Source: Saprospiraceae bacterium (GTDB taxonomy: Bacteria > Bacteroidota > Bacteroidia > Chitinophagales > Saprospiraceae). From it: DNA of 64,000 nucleotides. Numbering within the stretch: position 1 is the first letter of the stretch; every line of letters starts with the position of its first letter. The position numbers were made by a program, and so were the translations under genes. This document shows, piece by piece, positions 1-9,022 of this stretch. The stretch lies in contig JALHQW010000036.1 of NCBI GenBank assembly GCA_022841745.1, positions 1 to 64,000 of the forward strand, in the 5' to 3' direction. The notes beneath the pieces are model-generated. The model had not been told where the DNA came from. It saw only the letters and a program-made list of their open reading frames with translations, and ran no database searches.

Positions 1-109
1 TAACCGAGCATAGTGAGCCAACATCAAAGTCTCCGTCTCCTGATTATATTTTGTCATGCCGTTTTTGTTTCCGGCAAAGAAAATCAATTTGTTACTTTAT
101 TTAAAATCT

Positions 110-189
110 GTTCCTTAGGCATTAAGGGGGTGTTTTTTTTGAAAAATATTCAATTTTTCAAAAAAAATACCCCCTGCTAAGTAGTTACT
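110..189. repeat. MITE-like hairpin element, copy 1 (short form)
   Basis: A CTTAG-type left end and the right end GCTAAGTAGTTAC enclose one long A/T-rich hairpin (GGGGGTGTTTTTTTTG against CAAAAAAAATACCCCC). The same ends and hairpin design occur at 18194-18325 and 61053-61183; this copy lacks the second hairpin. It abuts the stop codon of the SLC13 gene, so it may also act as its terminator. Confidence 0.6.
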
Positions 190-1949
190 CAAAACGGATA
201 GAACCAAGGCACCAACACCATGATTGCCACGAACAGCAACAGTGTCACCAAGATACCGACCTTGAAAAAGTCGGCAACCTTGTAGCGCCCTGGCCCAAAG
301 ACCAATATACAACTTGGCTCAAACGGTGTAATGAGCGATACGGATGCACCTAACATGACTCCAAGTGCAAAAGAAATTGGATTTATGTCAAGTGCTTGCG
401 CCGATTCCAGTGCCACTGGCAGCACCACCAGCGCTGCCGCCGCATTCGACATGGGCTGGGTGAGCAGCATGGTGAGCAGCACATAGGCCGCCAGCACTGC
501 AACCGGCCCCATGCCCCCGAACCAGTCGTTGATGTGGTCGGCAAGGAAGTCCGCAGCCCCCGTTTTTTGCAGCGCAACCCCAAACGACGACATGCCGCCG
601 ATAAGCACCAGCAGGTTCCACTCTATTTTTTCATAAGCTTCCTCTGGCTTGATACAGTTGAAAACGACGCAGAGGAACGCCGCCAGCATAAACGCCACCG
701 AGAGCGGAATCAAGTTCAAACTGCCAACGAGTATGGCCCCTACGAAAAAACTGGCCGAAAGCAGGGCATTACGGCTGCCAGGGCTTGGCTCATAGTTGTG
801 CTCCTGCAGCACTATGAAGTCGCTGAACGACCGCCGGAAGCGGATGGTCTCCGACAAACCCTGCAGCAGTAGTCGGTCGCCAGGTTTGATTTCCGTGGCC
901 CCGATTTTCTCCGAGAGCGTTTGCCCCTCCCGGTTGATGGCAATGACCGAAAGGCCAAAGCGCCGCTTGAACTCAGCCTCTTTCACCGTTTGCCCTACGA
1001 AGTCGTTGGTGGGCAGCACGAGCACTTCGGCAATCTGAATATCGTCGCTTTGGAGGTCTTCCGTCACCTTGGCGTCGGCGAGGATGTCAATGCCGTTGGC
1101 ATCTTTTACCCTCATCAGTTCTGCCAAACTGCCCTCCACGAGCAACACGTCGTCGGCTTGTACAATTGAGTCAGCCTCAGCTATCATGTTCTGCTTGCCC
1201 CGGATGATGTTCAGCACCCGTAGCCCGATGCGGCTGATGACCGTCTGGCGTATCTTCTTGCCCACGAGCGGTGAGCCTTTTTTTACCAAAATCTCGGTGA
1301 AATACTGCTGCTGATTGAGGTCTTGCAGCATGTCAACTTCCTGGTAATCAGGCAACAAGCGCATGCCGACCGTGGCAAGGAACAGCACCCCGATGAGGCA
1401 AAGCACAAGTCCGATGGGCGCAAAGTCGAACATGCCGAAAGGCTCATAGCCGTTCTTGGCGAGGTAAGCGTTCACGGCCACGTTGGTGCTGGTGCCAATG
1501 ACCGTGCAGGTGCCGCCGAGGATGCTGGCAAACGCCACGGGCATCAGCAGTTTCGAAGGACTGATGCGCAGCCGCCGGGCCAGCCCCACCACTGGGGCAA
1601 CGAACATGGCCGTCACCGTGGTATTGTTCATAAAGGCCGACGTGAGGCTCACGGCGGCCATCAGGATGGAGGGGAGGGTCCTCACCCGTTTTTGGGTCAG
1701 CGAGAACAGCCGGTGGCCGAGCAAGTCGAGCACGCCCGCTTTTTGCATGGCCGCCCCCACCACAAAAATGGAGGCCAACATGATAATAAAATCGCTCCCG
1801 TAGCCCGAAAATGCCTCAGCCGGGGTAAGGATGCCGAGCGAGGTAAGCGCCAGCAGCAGCCCGATGGTGATGACATCCACGGGCACCTTCTCCGTGGCGA
1901 AGAGTACCACAGCGACCACGAGCAAGCCTAAGACCAGTGCGATTTCCAT
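189..1949 (-). CDS. SLC13/DASS-family anion permease with central TrkA-C domains
   Basis: Predicted inner-membrane carrier for small anions (dicarboxylate or sulfate class; the substrate cannot be read from sequence). The 586-residue protein has an N-terminal block of hydrophobic helices (about 1-200), two soluble RCK_C/TrkA-C-like modules in the middle (about 215-285 and 300-380, with motifs such as GSPLVGKKIRQ and GDRLLLQG), then a second block of helices to the C-terminus with the family motif PMSNAAAALVV near residue 500. The ATG at 1949 is chosen rather than the in-frame TTG at 1970, because a TACCTTTG promoter box covers the TTG. Sulfate-responsive or sodium-coupled members share this architecture, but that is family knowledge only. 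Confidence 0.88.
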   Translation of the reverse strand: MEIALVLGLLVVAVVLFATEKVPVDVITIGLLLALTSLGILTPAEAFSGYGSDFIIMLASIFVVGAAMQKAGVLDLLGHRLFSLTQKRVRTLPSILMAAVSLTSAFMNNTTVTAMFVAPVVGLARRLRISPSKLLMPVAFASILGGTCTVIGTSTNVAVNAYLAKNGYEPFGMFDFAPIGLVLCLIGVLFLATVGMRLLPDYQEVDMLQDLNQQQYFTEILVKKGSPLVGKKIRQTVISRIGLRVLNIIRGKQNMIAEADSIVQADDVLLVEGSLAELMRVKDANGIDILADAKVTEDLQSDDIQIAEVLVLPTNDFVGQTVKEAEFKRRFGLSVIAINREGQTLSEKIGATEIKPGDRLLLQGLSETIRFRRSFSDFIVLQEHNYEPSPGSRNALLSASFFVGAILVGSLNLIPLSVAFMLAAFLCVVFNCIKPEEAYEKIEWNLLVLIGGMSSFGVALQKTGAADFLADHINDWFGGMGPVAVLAAYVLLTMLLTQPMSNAAAALVVLPVALESAQALDINPISFALGVMLGASVSLITPFEPSCILVFGPGRYKVADFFKVGILVTLLLFVAIMVLVPWFYPF

Positions 1950-1967
1950 TAGCGGTTGGTTTTTGGG

Positions 1968-1975
1968 CAAAGGTA
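1968..1975 (-). promoter_or_regulatory. Bacteroidota -7 promoter box upstream of SLC13 gene
   Basis: TACCTTTG on the minus strand matches the TAnnTTTG consensus, 18 bases before the ATG. No convincing -33 TTG at 19-21 bp spacing was seen. Confidence 0.55.
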
Positions 1976-2130
1976 GGAAAACGGCGGTTTCAACTTCGGT
2001 TTGGCGGGTTTCAACGATGAAAATTGCAAAGCGGGCATGTGCATAGGCAAATTTGTTCCATCAAAACCAGCATTGATAAACCTCCAAAAATCAACCATGA
2101 ATAATTTAAACTTCTCATTCTCAACGACTT

Positions 2131-2172
2131 GGGAAATCGTAATTCGTAAATCCCAATTCGTAAATCCAATTA
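2131..2172. repeat. Short direct repeats (ATTCGTAAATCC) upstream of lipoprotein operon
   Basis: Two to three degenerate copies of AATTCGTAAATCC sit in the 227-bp gap between the divergent SLC13 gene and the lipoprotein operon. The same CGTAAATC unit recurs at 7269-7305. No strong inverted arm is visible here. Confidence 0.45.
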
Positions 2173-2197
2173 TCTTCACAATTTAAAATCTGACGAC

Positions 2198-2836
2198 ATG
2201 AAAAAGTATTTGAAATTGGCCACCATTGCTGCTATCGGCTTGGTCATCCTTCTTTTGAATGGCTGTATCCCTTCCCTTCAGCCACTATACACTCCCGACA
2301 AACTCGTATTACTGAACGGCGTGGTTGGGGCATGGCAGGAAGACCTCGGCCAACAGCAGAACGCTACCAACAAGAAAAAGCCTGAAACCTGGACTTTCCG
2401 AAAGGGCGAAGACAAAAAATATTTGCTGGTTCACCAAGACCAAGATGGCCTCGTCGCTGCCTTTGATGTGCATGTAGTGAAGCTCGGCACGCATTATTTC
2501 ATGGATTTTTACCCTGGTAGCCTACCAGAAGACTTCAAAAACGGGAAAGTAGGCGACCCAGAGGTCATGAACAATTTCCTGAAGTCGCACTTGCTGGCCG
2601 TACATACTTTTGCGAAGGTGGAACTGTCGGGAAAGACGTTGAAAATCAATATGTTCGACCCAGAGTTCCTGCGGAAGCTGTTGGAAAACCAGCAAATCCG
2701 CATCAAGCACGAAAAAACCGAGGCAGGCTACCTGCTTACGGCTTCATCTGCCGATTTGCAGAAGTTCGTGGAGAAATATGCCGAAGAAAAATCGGCCTTT
2801 CTTGATGAACCTGTCGTGCTGAACCTGAAAATGTAA
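2198..2836 (+). CDS. Hypothetical lipoprotein, first gene of LytS/LytTR operon
   Basis: I do not recognise a named family. The 212-residue product starts with a lipoprotein signal: positive residues, a hydrophobic stretch, then LLLNGC with the lipid-modified cysteine at residue 23. The mature part is soluble and mixed alpha/beta with no obvious catalytic motif; the segment TWTFRKGEDKKYLLVHQDQD resembles a small beta sandwich. It ends 6 bp before a LytS-type sensor kinase, so the two are very likely co-transcribed. It may be an envelope accessory or target of that sensor, which is inference from position. Confidence 0.8.
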   Translation: MKKYLKLATIAAIGLVILLLNGCIPSLQPLYTPDKLVLLNGVVGAWQEDLGQQQNATNKKKPETWTFRKGEDKKYLLVHQDQDGLVAAFDVHVVKLGTHYFMDFYPGSLPEDFKNGKVGDPEVMNNFLKSHLLAVHTFAKVELSGKTLKINMFDPEFLRKLLENQQIRIKHEKTEAGYLLTASSADLQKFVEKYAEEKSAFLDEPVVLNLKM

Positions 2837-2842
2837 GCCGCC

Positions 2843-3895
2843 ATGAAGCGCATCTTTTCCATCAAGCGCATTGCCCAGAACAGGTGGTTCCAGCACCTGC
2901 TGTTCTGGGCTTTGTCCTTTTATGTGCTGTTACGGCTGTTCGCCTACTCCGATGAAATAACGAAGGTAGATATCATCTATACTTTTTTGTTTCACCTCAG
3001 TATATGGCCAGCGGTATATTTCAATTTAAATTGGTTAATACCTCATTATTTAAGGGTCGGAAAATATGCACTTTATTTTTTCTTATTGGCGGCCATTATT
3101 TGCACAGCAATTGGCTTCAACCTACTGACATTCAATTATTTGTCAGATTTATTATTTCCCGGCTATTATTTTATCGCTTATTATGGTTTTTGGGAAATAG
3201 CCCAGTTCATTGTCGCATATATTGTCATTACATCGCTCATTAAATTATCCAAAAGTTGGTTCAAATACCGGGAAATGCAAGACAGGCTGCGCCGCTTGGA
3301 AGCCGAAAAAACCGCCACAGAACTCAGCGCCCTCAAATCGCAAGTAAACCCCCATTTCCTGTTCAACAGCCTGAACAACCTCTACTCGCTCGCCCTCGAC
3401 CATGACAAGCGCACGCCCGACATCATCCTCCGCCTCTCGCAGACGATGCGCTACTTGCTGTATGAGTCGAACGCCGATTTCGTGCCCTTGGAAAAAGAAG
3501 TGGAGCACCTCCAAAACTTCGTAGAAATGCAGCGCCTTCGGGTGGGTGAAAAAGCCAGTATCAGCTTCGAGGTGCAGGGGGAAGTGGGCGAAAAACAGAT
3601 TGCCCCGCTGCTCTTCCTGCCCCTCGTCGAAAATGGATTCAAGCACGGCATCAAGGGCGACACGGAAGGGGCGTTCATTAAAATGCACTTGCAAGTGACT
3701 GACAATCAATTAGTTTTTAAAACAGAGAACAACAAGGGCACCTTAGACGAAACCGTTCGGGACAACCAAAGCGGCGGCGTCGGGCTGGAGAACTTGCGCC
3801 GTCGGCTCGACTTGCTCTACCCCAGGAAGCATCAACTCGACATCGTGGACGGCATCGCCACATTCACGGTCGTACTAAAAATTGACCTAACATGA
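2843..3895 (+). CDS. LytS-family sensor histidine kinase
   Basis: Membrane sensor kinase that should phosphorylate the LytTR regulator encoded next. About four hydrophobic helices fill residues 15-140, followed by a short coiled segment (REMQDRLRRLEAEKTATEL). The His_kinase domain has the phospho-accepting H171 in SQVNPHFLFNSLNNLY, then a GHKL ATPase with the N-box-like PLVENGFKHG and G-box GGVGLENLRRRLDLLYP. At 350 residues it is the usual length for these Bacteroidota kinases. The last codons overlap the start of the response regulator by four bases (ATGA), implying translational coupling. Confidence 0.93.
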   Translation: MKRIFSIKRIAQNRWFQHLLFWALSFYVLLRLFAYSDEITKVDIIYTFLFHLSIWPAVYFNLNWLIPHYLRVGKYALYFFLLAAIICTAIGFNLLTFNYLSDLLFPGYYFIAYYGFWEIAQFIVAYIVITSLIKLSKSWFKYREMQDRLRRLEAEKTATELSALKSQVNPHFLFNSLNNLYSLALDHDKRTPDIILRLSQTMRYLLYESNADFVPLEKEVEHLQNFVEMQRLRVGEKASISFEVQGEVGEKQIAPLLFLPLVENGFKHGIKGDTEGAFIKMHLQVTDNQLVFKTENNKGTLDETVRDNQSGGVGLENLRRRLDLLYPRKHQLDIVDGIATFTVVLKIDLT

Positions 3896-4590
3896 ACCCC
3901 ATCCGCTGCATCGCCGTGGACGACGAGCCGCTGTCGCTCCGCATCATCGAAAAATACACAGCCGACCTGCCACAATTGCAGCTCGTGGCCACTTGCAACA
4001 ATGCCTTCGAAGCAATGGAAGCATTGCGCCAGCACCCGGTTGACCTAATGTTCCTCGACATCAACATGCCCAAACTATCGGGCATCAGCCTGCTGCGCTC
4101 ATTAGAACGGCAGCCGCTGGTCATTTTCACCACGGCCTACCCAGAGTTCGCTGTAGAGGGCTTTGAGTTGGAGGCGGTGGACTACCTGCTGAAACCTTTC
4201 TCATTGGAGCGTTTCATCAAGGCTGTGAACCGTGCCGCCGACCGCTTGGCCGCAGCGCCCACGCAGGAGCCACAGCGCTCCTCTTTCCTTTTCGTAAAAG
4301 CCGACAAAAAACTCTACAAGGTTGATTTTCAAGATATTAGCTACCTCGAAGCCTATGGCGATTATGTAAAGGTTTTCACGAAGGATAAAATGCTGCTCAC
4401 CAAGGAACGCCTCGCCACCATCGAACAGCAGTTGCCGCCAGCGCTGTTTTTCCGCATCCACCGCTCGTACATCATCGCCCTGGCTGCCATTGAGTTCATC
4501 GAAGGTAACCTGGTGAAAATCGGAAAGGAGAAACTGCCCATCAGCGAGGGCCTGAAAGAGGCATTAATGGAGAAAATGAAGGGAAGGTGA
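3892..4590 (+). CDS. LytTR-family response regulator
   Basis: DNA-binding response regulator paired with the overlapping LytS kinase. The receiver domain (1-120) has the acidic pair D10/D11, phospho-acceptor D56 in DLMFLDINMPK, the conserved threonine in VIFTTAYPE and lysine in LLKPFSLERF. The LytTR DNA-binding domain (about 135-232) is clear from DISYLEAYGDYVKVF and FFRIHRSYIIAL. The 232-residue length is standard. Targets are not identifiable; the lipoprotein gene in the same operon is a plausible autoregulated member. Confidence 0.95.
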   Translation: MNPIRCIAVDDEPLSLRIIEKYTADLPQLQLVATCNNAFEAMEALRQHPVDLMFLDINMPKLSGISLLRSLERQPLVIFTTAYPEFAVEGFELEAVDYLLKPFSLERFIKAVNRAADRLAAAPTQEPQRSSFLFVKADKKLYKVDFQDISYLEAYGDYVKVFTKDKMLLTKERLATIEQQLPPALFFRIHRSYIIALAAIEFIEGNLVKIGKEKLPISEGLKEALMEKMKGR

Positions 4591-4595
4591 CGGGT

Positions 4596-4603
4596 TAATT
4601 TTG
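4596..4603 (+). promoter_or_regulatory. Candidate -7 box for the CotH-protein gene
   Basis: TAATTTTG matches TAnnTTTG, just after the LytTR stop and 77 bases before the CotH-protein ATG. No matching -33 element was confirmed. Confidence 0.35.
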
Positions 4604-4680
4604 TGTGCCAGGTGTCATCTTTTGCCATGCCAATAATAAGGTGGGCGCATAAGGCCTAACTTGGTGTCCAATATTGCACC

Positions 4681-6981
4681 ATGAAAAATTGCCTTTGCTT
4701 TTTGCTGCTATTCCCCTTTTTGCTGTTGGCTCAAACCCCCTTCCCCGACCTGCCACCTGTTTTTCGGGACGACTTGATTCCCCGTGTGGACATCCTCATG
4801 CCCACCGACTCGCTGGCCCAGATGCTCGTGCCCGGCAGCGAATACCATTGGCACGCAAAATTTATTTTCGACAATGGGCAAATCAGGGACACCGTTGAAA
4901 ACATCGGCATAAAAATCAAGGGGAACACCTCCATTTGGGCCAACAAAAAATCCTTTCGGGTATCGTTCAACACTTACGAGCAGGGGCGAAAATGGCAGGG
5001 CTTGGAGAAGCTGAACCTCAACGGCAACCACAACGACCCCACCTCGGCCCGCTCCAAAATCAGTTGCGACCTGATGCGCTCCATGGGCGTCATCGGCTCC
5101 CGTGCCAACCACGTCAAGCTCTACGTCAACGGCAGCTATTACGGCCTTTATACAAATGTGGAGCACGTGGACGAGCAGTTCGTCAAGCTGCGCTATGGCA
5201 GCGACGAGGGCAACCTGTACAAATGCCTCTGGCCCGCCGACTTGGTTTTCAAGGGCAACAACCCCAACCTGTACAAGGAAGTGTTCAGCGGCCGCAGGGC
5301 TTACGAATTAGTCACTAACGCTGCCCTCGACGACTATTCCGACCTCGCCCATTTTATCGCCGTGCTCAACAACACGCCCATCGCCGACCTGCCCTGCGAA
5401 CTGGAAAAAGTCTTCAACGTGGATGCCTACCTGAAAACCCTCGCCTTTGACATCCTCGACGGCAATTGGGACGGCTATGCCTACAACAAGAACAATTTTT
5501 ACCTCTACCACAACCCCGCCACCGACAAGTTTGAGTACATCCCCTACGACCTCGACAATACGCTCGGCATTGACTGGCTGGGGCAGGATTGGGTCACTAA
5601 GAACATCTACAACTGGTTGCCCAACAACGAGCCTCGGCCACTCTACCAGCGCATTTTGGCCGTACCAGCGTACAAGCAGCGGTTCAGCTACTATATGAAG
5701 GGGTATTTGCAAACCGTTTTCACAACGGAATCCCTGTACCCATACTTGGACAACCTAAAGGCGCTCATCACCCCGGCCATTCAGTCCGACCCCTATTATC
5801 CGCTCGACTATGGCTTCGACCTCGACGACTTCGAGGACGCCTGGCTCACCGACCTGCCATTTAACCAGACGCCGGTTGGCCTCAAGCCCTATATCCAAGG
5901 CCGCCGCTCCAGTGCCCTCCAGCAGTTGCAATCCGTGGACATTGCGCCCATCCTGCACCGGGCTGGGCATGGCTATTTGCCTTCGGCAACCAGCATACCT
6001 TTCTTTGCTGCCGCAACGGACGACCAGCAAATAGCGACCCTACAGGTCTGCTACCGATGGGACGGCCAAGCGCAGGCCTGCCTCGAACTACTCGACGATG
6101 GGTTGAGCGGCGATAGCTCCGCCAACGATGGCAGTTTTGGCCTCAACCTCGACCTTGCCGGGCAAGCTGGCTTGCTGGAATACTACGTGGAAGCGACCGA
6201 CAACGCCGGGAAAACAAGCCGAATGCCCACCTGCGGCTGGCGGGTCATCTACGTTGGAGAAGCAGCAAGGCCGCTCGTGCTCAACGAGTTTATGGCCAGC
6301 AACAATAGCTACTACCCCGATGCGGCGGGCGAATTTGAGGATTGGGTGGAACTGTACCACCCCGGCCCCTGGCCCTTTTCCATCCAGCGTTTTTACCTCA
6401 CCGACAACGAGGCTGTGCCGGGTAAGTGGCGCTTGCCAGACAGCCTCATGGTGCCGGAAAGCTACCGGGTTTTCTGGGCGGACAGCGACGAGACCCAGGG
6501 ACAGATGCACACCAATTTTAAGTTGTCTGCCGAGGGCGAATACCTGGCCCTTTACCGCAAAAATGGCGATGACTTTTCGCTCTGCGACCGCTACGCATTT
6601 GGCGAGGTGCAGCCCGACCAAGCCATTGGCCGCTTGCCAAATGGAACGGGCGAGTTCCAACCCGTTCAGCCCACGCCTGGCACCGTCAACCAACCACCAA
6701 CCGCCACAGCGGAGGCCGAAGCATCCGATTCAGCTATTCGTGTTTACCCAAATCCAATGGCCCATCATTTGACCGTTTCCATCGCTTCGCAAAATGAGTC
6801 CATCACCGCATTGGAATTGGTGGATGCCAATGGTAGGCAGCAGTTGCTGCGCAATGGGCTGAACAGCCAAATGGTCGAATTGGAAATTAGTCCCGCACTT
6901 TCAGGCCTGTATTTTTTAAGGGTGAATACCAGTTCAGGGCGGGTGATTTGGCAACGGGTGATGATGGAAGGTGAACGATGA
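4681..6981 (+). CDS. CotH-kinase-family secreted protein with lamin-tail domain and T9SS sorting signal
   Basis: Predicted to be exported and attached to or released from the cell surface by the type IX secretion system. The signal peptide ends near residue 19 (LFPFLLLAQT). A CotH domain (about 40-430) contains GIKIKGNTSIW, GSYYGLYTNVEHVDE and the metal-binding YDLDNTLG near residue 290; CotH proteins in spore formers are atypical kinases that phosphorylate coat proteins. A lamin-tail-like beta domain follows (about 530-660, LVLNEFMASNN, EDWVELYHPG), then a Por C-terminal domain starting VYPNPMAHHLTVSI. It sits alone between a regulator and a palindrome. The substrate is unknown. Confidence 0.92.
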   Translation: MKNCLCFLLLFPFLLLAQTPFPDLPPVFRDDLIPRVDILMPTDSLAQMLVPGSEYHWHAKFIFDNGQIRDTVENIGIKIKGNTSIWANKKSFRVSFNTYEQGRKWQGLEKLNLNGNHNDPTSARSKISCDLMRSMGVIGSRANHVKLYVNGSYYGLYTNVEHVDEQFVKLRYGSDEGNLYKCLWPADLVFKGNNPNLYKEVFSGRRAYELVTNAALDDYSDLAHFIAVLNNTPIADLPCELEKVFNVDAYLKTLAFDILDGNWDGYAYNKNNFYLYHNPATDKFEYIPYDLDNTLGIDWLGQDWVTKNIYNWLPNNEPRPLYQRILAVPAYKQRFSYYMKGYLQTVFTTESLYPYLDNLKALITPAIQSDPYYPLDYGFDLDDFEDAWLTDLPFNQTPVGLKPYIQGRRSSALQQLQSVDIAPILHRAGHGYLPSATSIPFFAAATDDQQIATLQVCYRWDGQAQACLELLDDGLSGDSSANDGSFGLNLDLAGQAGLLEYYVEATDNAGKTSRMPTCGWRVIYVGEAARPLVLNEFMASNNSYYPDAAGEFEDWVELYHPGPWPFSIQRFYLTDNEAVPGKWRLPDSLMVPESYRVFWADSDETQGQMHTNFKLSAEGEYLALYRKNGDDFSLCDRYAFGEVQPDQAIGRLPNGTGEFQPVQPTPGTVNQPPTATAEAEASDSAIRVYPNPMAHHLTVSIASQNESITALELVDANGRQQLLRNGLNSQMVELEISPALSGLYFLRVNTSSGRVIWQRVMMEGER

Positions 6982-7088
6982 GTTTAGCTTTAAGTTAACG
7001 TGAGGTTTGGATTAAGACTCTTATAATTATTTGATAATCAGCCTATTTTTGAAAACGTGAGTGCTAAAGTGGTTATGCAGTCATTTTT

Positions 7089-7152
7089 CGAGAGGGCGGT
7101 TTATCAAACCCGCCAGTTTCGGAACTGGCGGGTTTGATAACCCGCCCTCTCG
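7089..7152. repeat. 64-bp near-perfect palindrome (GAGAGG family)
   Basis: Left arm CGAGAGGGCGGTTTATCAAA... pairs with right arm ...TTTGATAACCCGCCCTCTCG; arms are about 30 bp with a single mismatch and a 4-base TTCG-like loop. The core GGTTATCAAACCC and the GAGAGG ends recur in the 90-bp palindrome at 29725-29814, and the ends recur at 10648-10685. Could work as a bidirectional terminator for the convergent neighbours. Confidence 0.85.
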
Positions 7153-7268
7153 TTTCAAGGCACAGCCAGAACCATAACCCCTGTTTTACGCTAAGAAAGC
7201 CTGTTTTCTAATCTAGACCTCACATTAAGTTAACGCCATAAAACGATGATTTGACGTTAAATGCTACA

Positions 7269-7305
7269 CCAATCGTAAATCGTAAATCCGCAATCGTAAA
7301 TCCCC
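7269..7305. repeat. CGTAAATC direct-repeat array
   Basis: Three to four degenerate copies of AATCGTAAATC end exactly at the stop codon of the glycosyltransferase gene. Confidence 0.5.
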
Positions 7306-8487
7306 CTACCGCACCCGCCTTCCCTTCCATTCGTACTGCTTCGCAATATTGGCCCAAGTGCCCACCACGAGGATATAGGCTACATGCCCCAATTGCGACC
7401 GCCAATAACCCTGCATCAAATCCACCCGCCCGAAGTAGGTGGCCATTTCCCGAAGGAAAAAGCAATCCACTGCCCATTTCAACAACAACAAGGCCAGTGA
7501 TAAAGCCAGCAATGGCCAGCCAAACCAAATGGCCAGCACCCCATTCAACAAGATTGCCCAGCAAAGCAGGAAGACCACGACGAGCCGAAGCGTCACCCGC
7601 CAGTCTTCGTAACTCCTTGATTTTGTGGCCCAACGGAGTCGTTGGGAAAGAAAACTGCGGAGGTCGGGCTGCGCCTCGGTGAGCACGGTGGCGGCCTTGT
7701 TTTTCAGGAAAAAAACTTGATTGGGGTAGCGCTTCCCCACTTTGTGCAGCAACAGCATATCGTCGCCGCTGGCCAGCCCGTCAATGCCCTCGAAGCCACC
7801 GACCTCCTCAAACACGGCCTTTGGGTAAGCGAGGTTTGCCCCGTTGCATAGCAGCCCGGTGCCCGTTTGGAAGCCCGCCCCGGTGACGCCCATCATGCCC
7901 AAAAAATCGAGCGACTGGAAGCGCTGGAGCCAATTGCCCTCCCCGTGGAAATTGACGGGCGCTGCGATGAACTTCGCCTGTTTTGTTTCATAAAAATGGG
8001 CAACCAACATCAACCAGTTTGGTGGCACCTCGCAATCGGCATCCGTGCAGACAATGAGTTCGCCGCTTGCTGCAGCTATGCCTGCTTCGATGGCTGCTTT
8101 TTTGCCGTAGGCAGTATGCCCCGATAGGGTACTGGTGCCTGCTTTAGCCAAGCTTATTAGCTTAATATTGTCGTGCTGCTCTGCAATACTTGCTGCAATT
8201 GTCGCCGTACCATCTTCGGAGGCATCATCTATTACCAGCACTTCGAATAAATGCGTTGGAAAATCTTGCTGCGCAATGGAGGTAACGCAGAGAGCCAGTT
8301 TCGCCGCTTCATTGCGGGCGGGCACTATGATGGACAGCTTTGTTTTTGGGCAATATGCACCACTTATTAGCGGATTAAAATCAGGTAGCTTACGCCAGGC
8401 TAACAAGTAGCGAAGAACGGTGAGAAGATAGGTAAGGGCTAACCAAAAGTTTAGCAGCCACCAAATCGAAGCCATTGGGTTGGGCAT
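7306..8487 (-). CDS. Membrane-anchored family 2 glycosyltransferase
   Basis: Processive-type inverting GT-A glycosyltransferase, likely making an envelope or exopolysaccharide glycan from a nucleotide sugar. From the start chosen it has 393 residues: one N-terminal membrane helix, the GT2 catalytic domain with SIIVPARNEA, the acidic motifs VIDDASEDGT and VCTDADCEVP, a GFEGIDGLASGDDMLLL motif (acceptor-site acidic residues) and QRLRWATKS, which matches the (Q/R)xxRW signature. Two or three membrane helices close the C-terminus. ATG 8487 (MPNPMASIWW) is preferred; 8475 is possible, and the longer 8565 start would run through unconserved sequence. Confidence 0.88.
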   Translation of the reverse strand: MPNPMASIWWLLNFWLALTYLLTVLRYLLAWRKLPDFNPLISGAYCPKTKLSIIVPARNEAAKLALCVTSIAQQDFPTHLFEVLVIDDASEDGTATIAASIAEQHDNIKLISLAKAGTSTLSGHTAYGKKAAIEAGIAAASGELIVCTDADCEVPPNWLMLVAHFYETKQAKFIAAPVNFHGEGNWLQRFQSLDFLGMMGVTGAGFQTGTGLLCNGANLAYPKAVFEEVGGFEGIDGLASGDDMLLLHKVGKRYPNQVFFLKNKAATVLTEAQPDLRSFLSQRLRWATKSRSYEDWRVTLRLVVVFLLCWAILLNGVLAIWFGWPLLALSLALLLLKWAVDCFFLREMATYFGRVDLMQGYWRSQLGHVAYILVVGTWANIAKQYEWKGRRVR

Positions 8488-8522
8488 CGTATTTTTGCAT
8501 TGGGCAATTTCTTTTCCAGCCT

Positions 8523-8846
8523 TCAATAAGAACGTAATCCAACCGAAAACCCACCATTTGACCAAGCATTACTTGGTTTTTGTCCCCAAGAATTGGAATT
8601 ATAATGGGAACTGGATTCCATTGACCCCCTAGAATATCCCCTCCAATCGTCGGAACTCTGGAAAGCTCCACCGCCCCAAATGCTTGTGGAGTTGTAGCTA
8701 CTACCAGAAGCACTATAGTTAGAAAAAGAAAATATTGACTGCGATACTTCTTCTGAACTCGGGTCGTGGCCGAAAGCTCTAAAAATGAGAACGAACATTA
8801 CCCAAGTAAAAACCAAAAGCAAGACAAGGATAGTGGAGGGCTTCAT
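8523..8846 (-). CDS. Small membrane-anchored Ser/Gly/Tyr/Asn-rich protein
   Basis: No family recognised. The 107-residue reading frame begins with a clear N-terminal membrane helix (TILVLLLVFTWVMFVLIF), followed by a low-complexity tail rich in Ser, Gly, Tyr, Asn and Trp (for example SNYSASGSSYNSTSIWGGG). Frame and composition look deliberate rather than random. It is read in the same direction as the glycosyltransferase and ends 36 bp before it, so the two may share a transcript. Function unknown; a surface or matrix role would be speculation. Confidence 0.5.
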   Translation of the reverse strand: MKPSTILVLLLVFTWVMFVLIFRAFGHDPSSEEVSQSIFSFSNYSASGSSYNSTSIWGGGAFQSSDDWRGYSRGSMESSSHYNSNSWGQKPSNAWSNGGFSVGLRSY

Positions 8847-9022
8847 ATATTGTTTGTTCAGTGTTTGTTAACCCAGCGAATCATTCACTGCATGGCAGCA
8901 GTGCGAAGGTTTGAAAAATCCATGAGAGTTTGGAGTTTTTCAGCAAAAAATAGACGTGAATTTTTTTCGGGCTACACTTAGGCTACATATTCACCTTGGA
9001 AACAGGACAAACATTCCCACCC

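Larger units (their letters stand above)
6982..7305. other. Gene-free gap of 324 bp
   Basis: Lies between the convergent CotH-protein and glycosyltransferase genes. It holds a 64-bp near-perfect palindrome (7089-7152) and a small array of CGTAAATC units (7269-7305). No credible small gene or RNA gene was seen in the rest. Confidence 0.6.
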
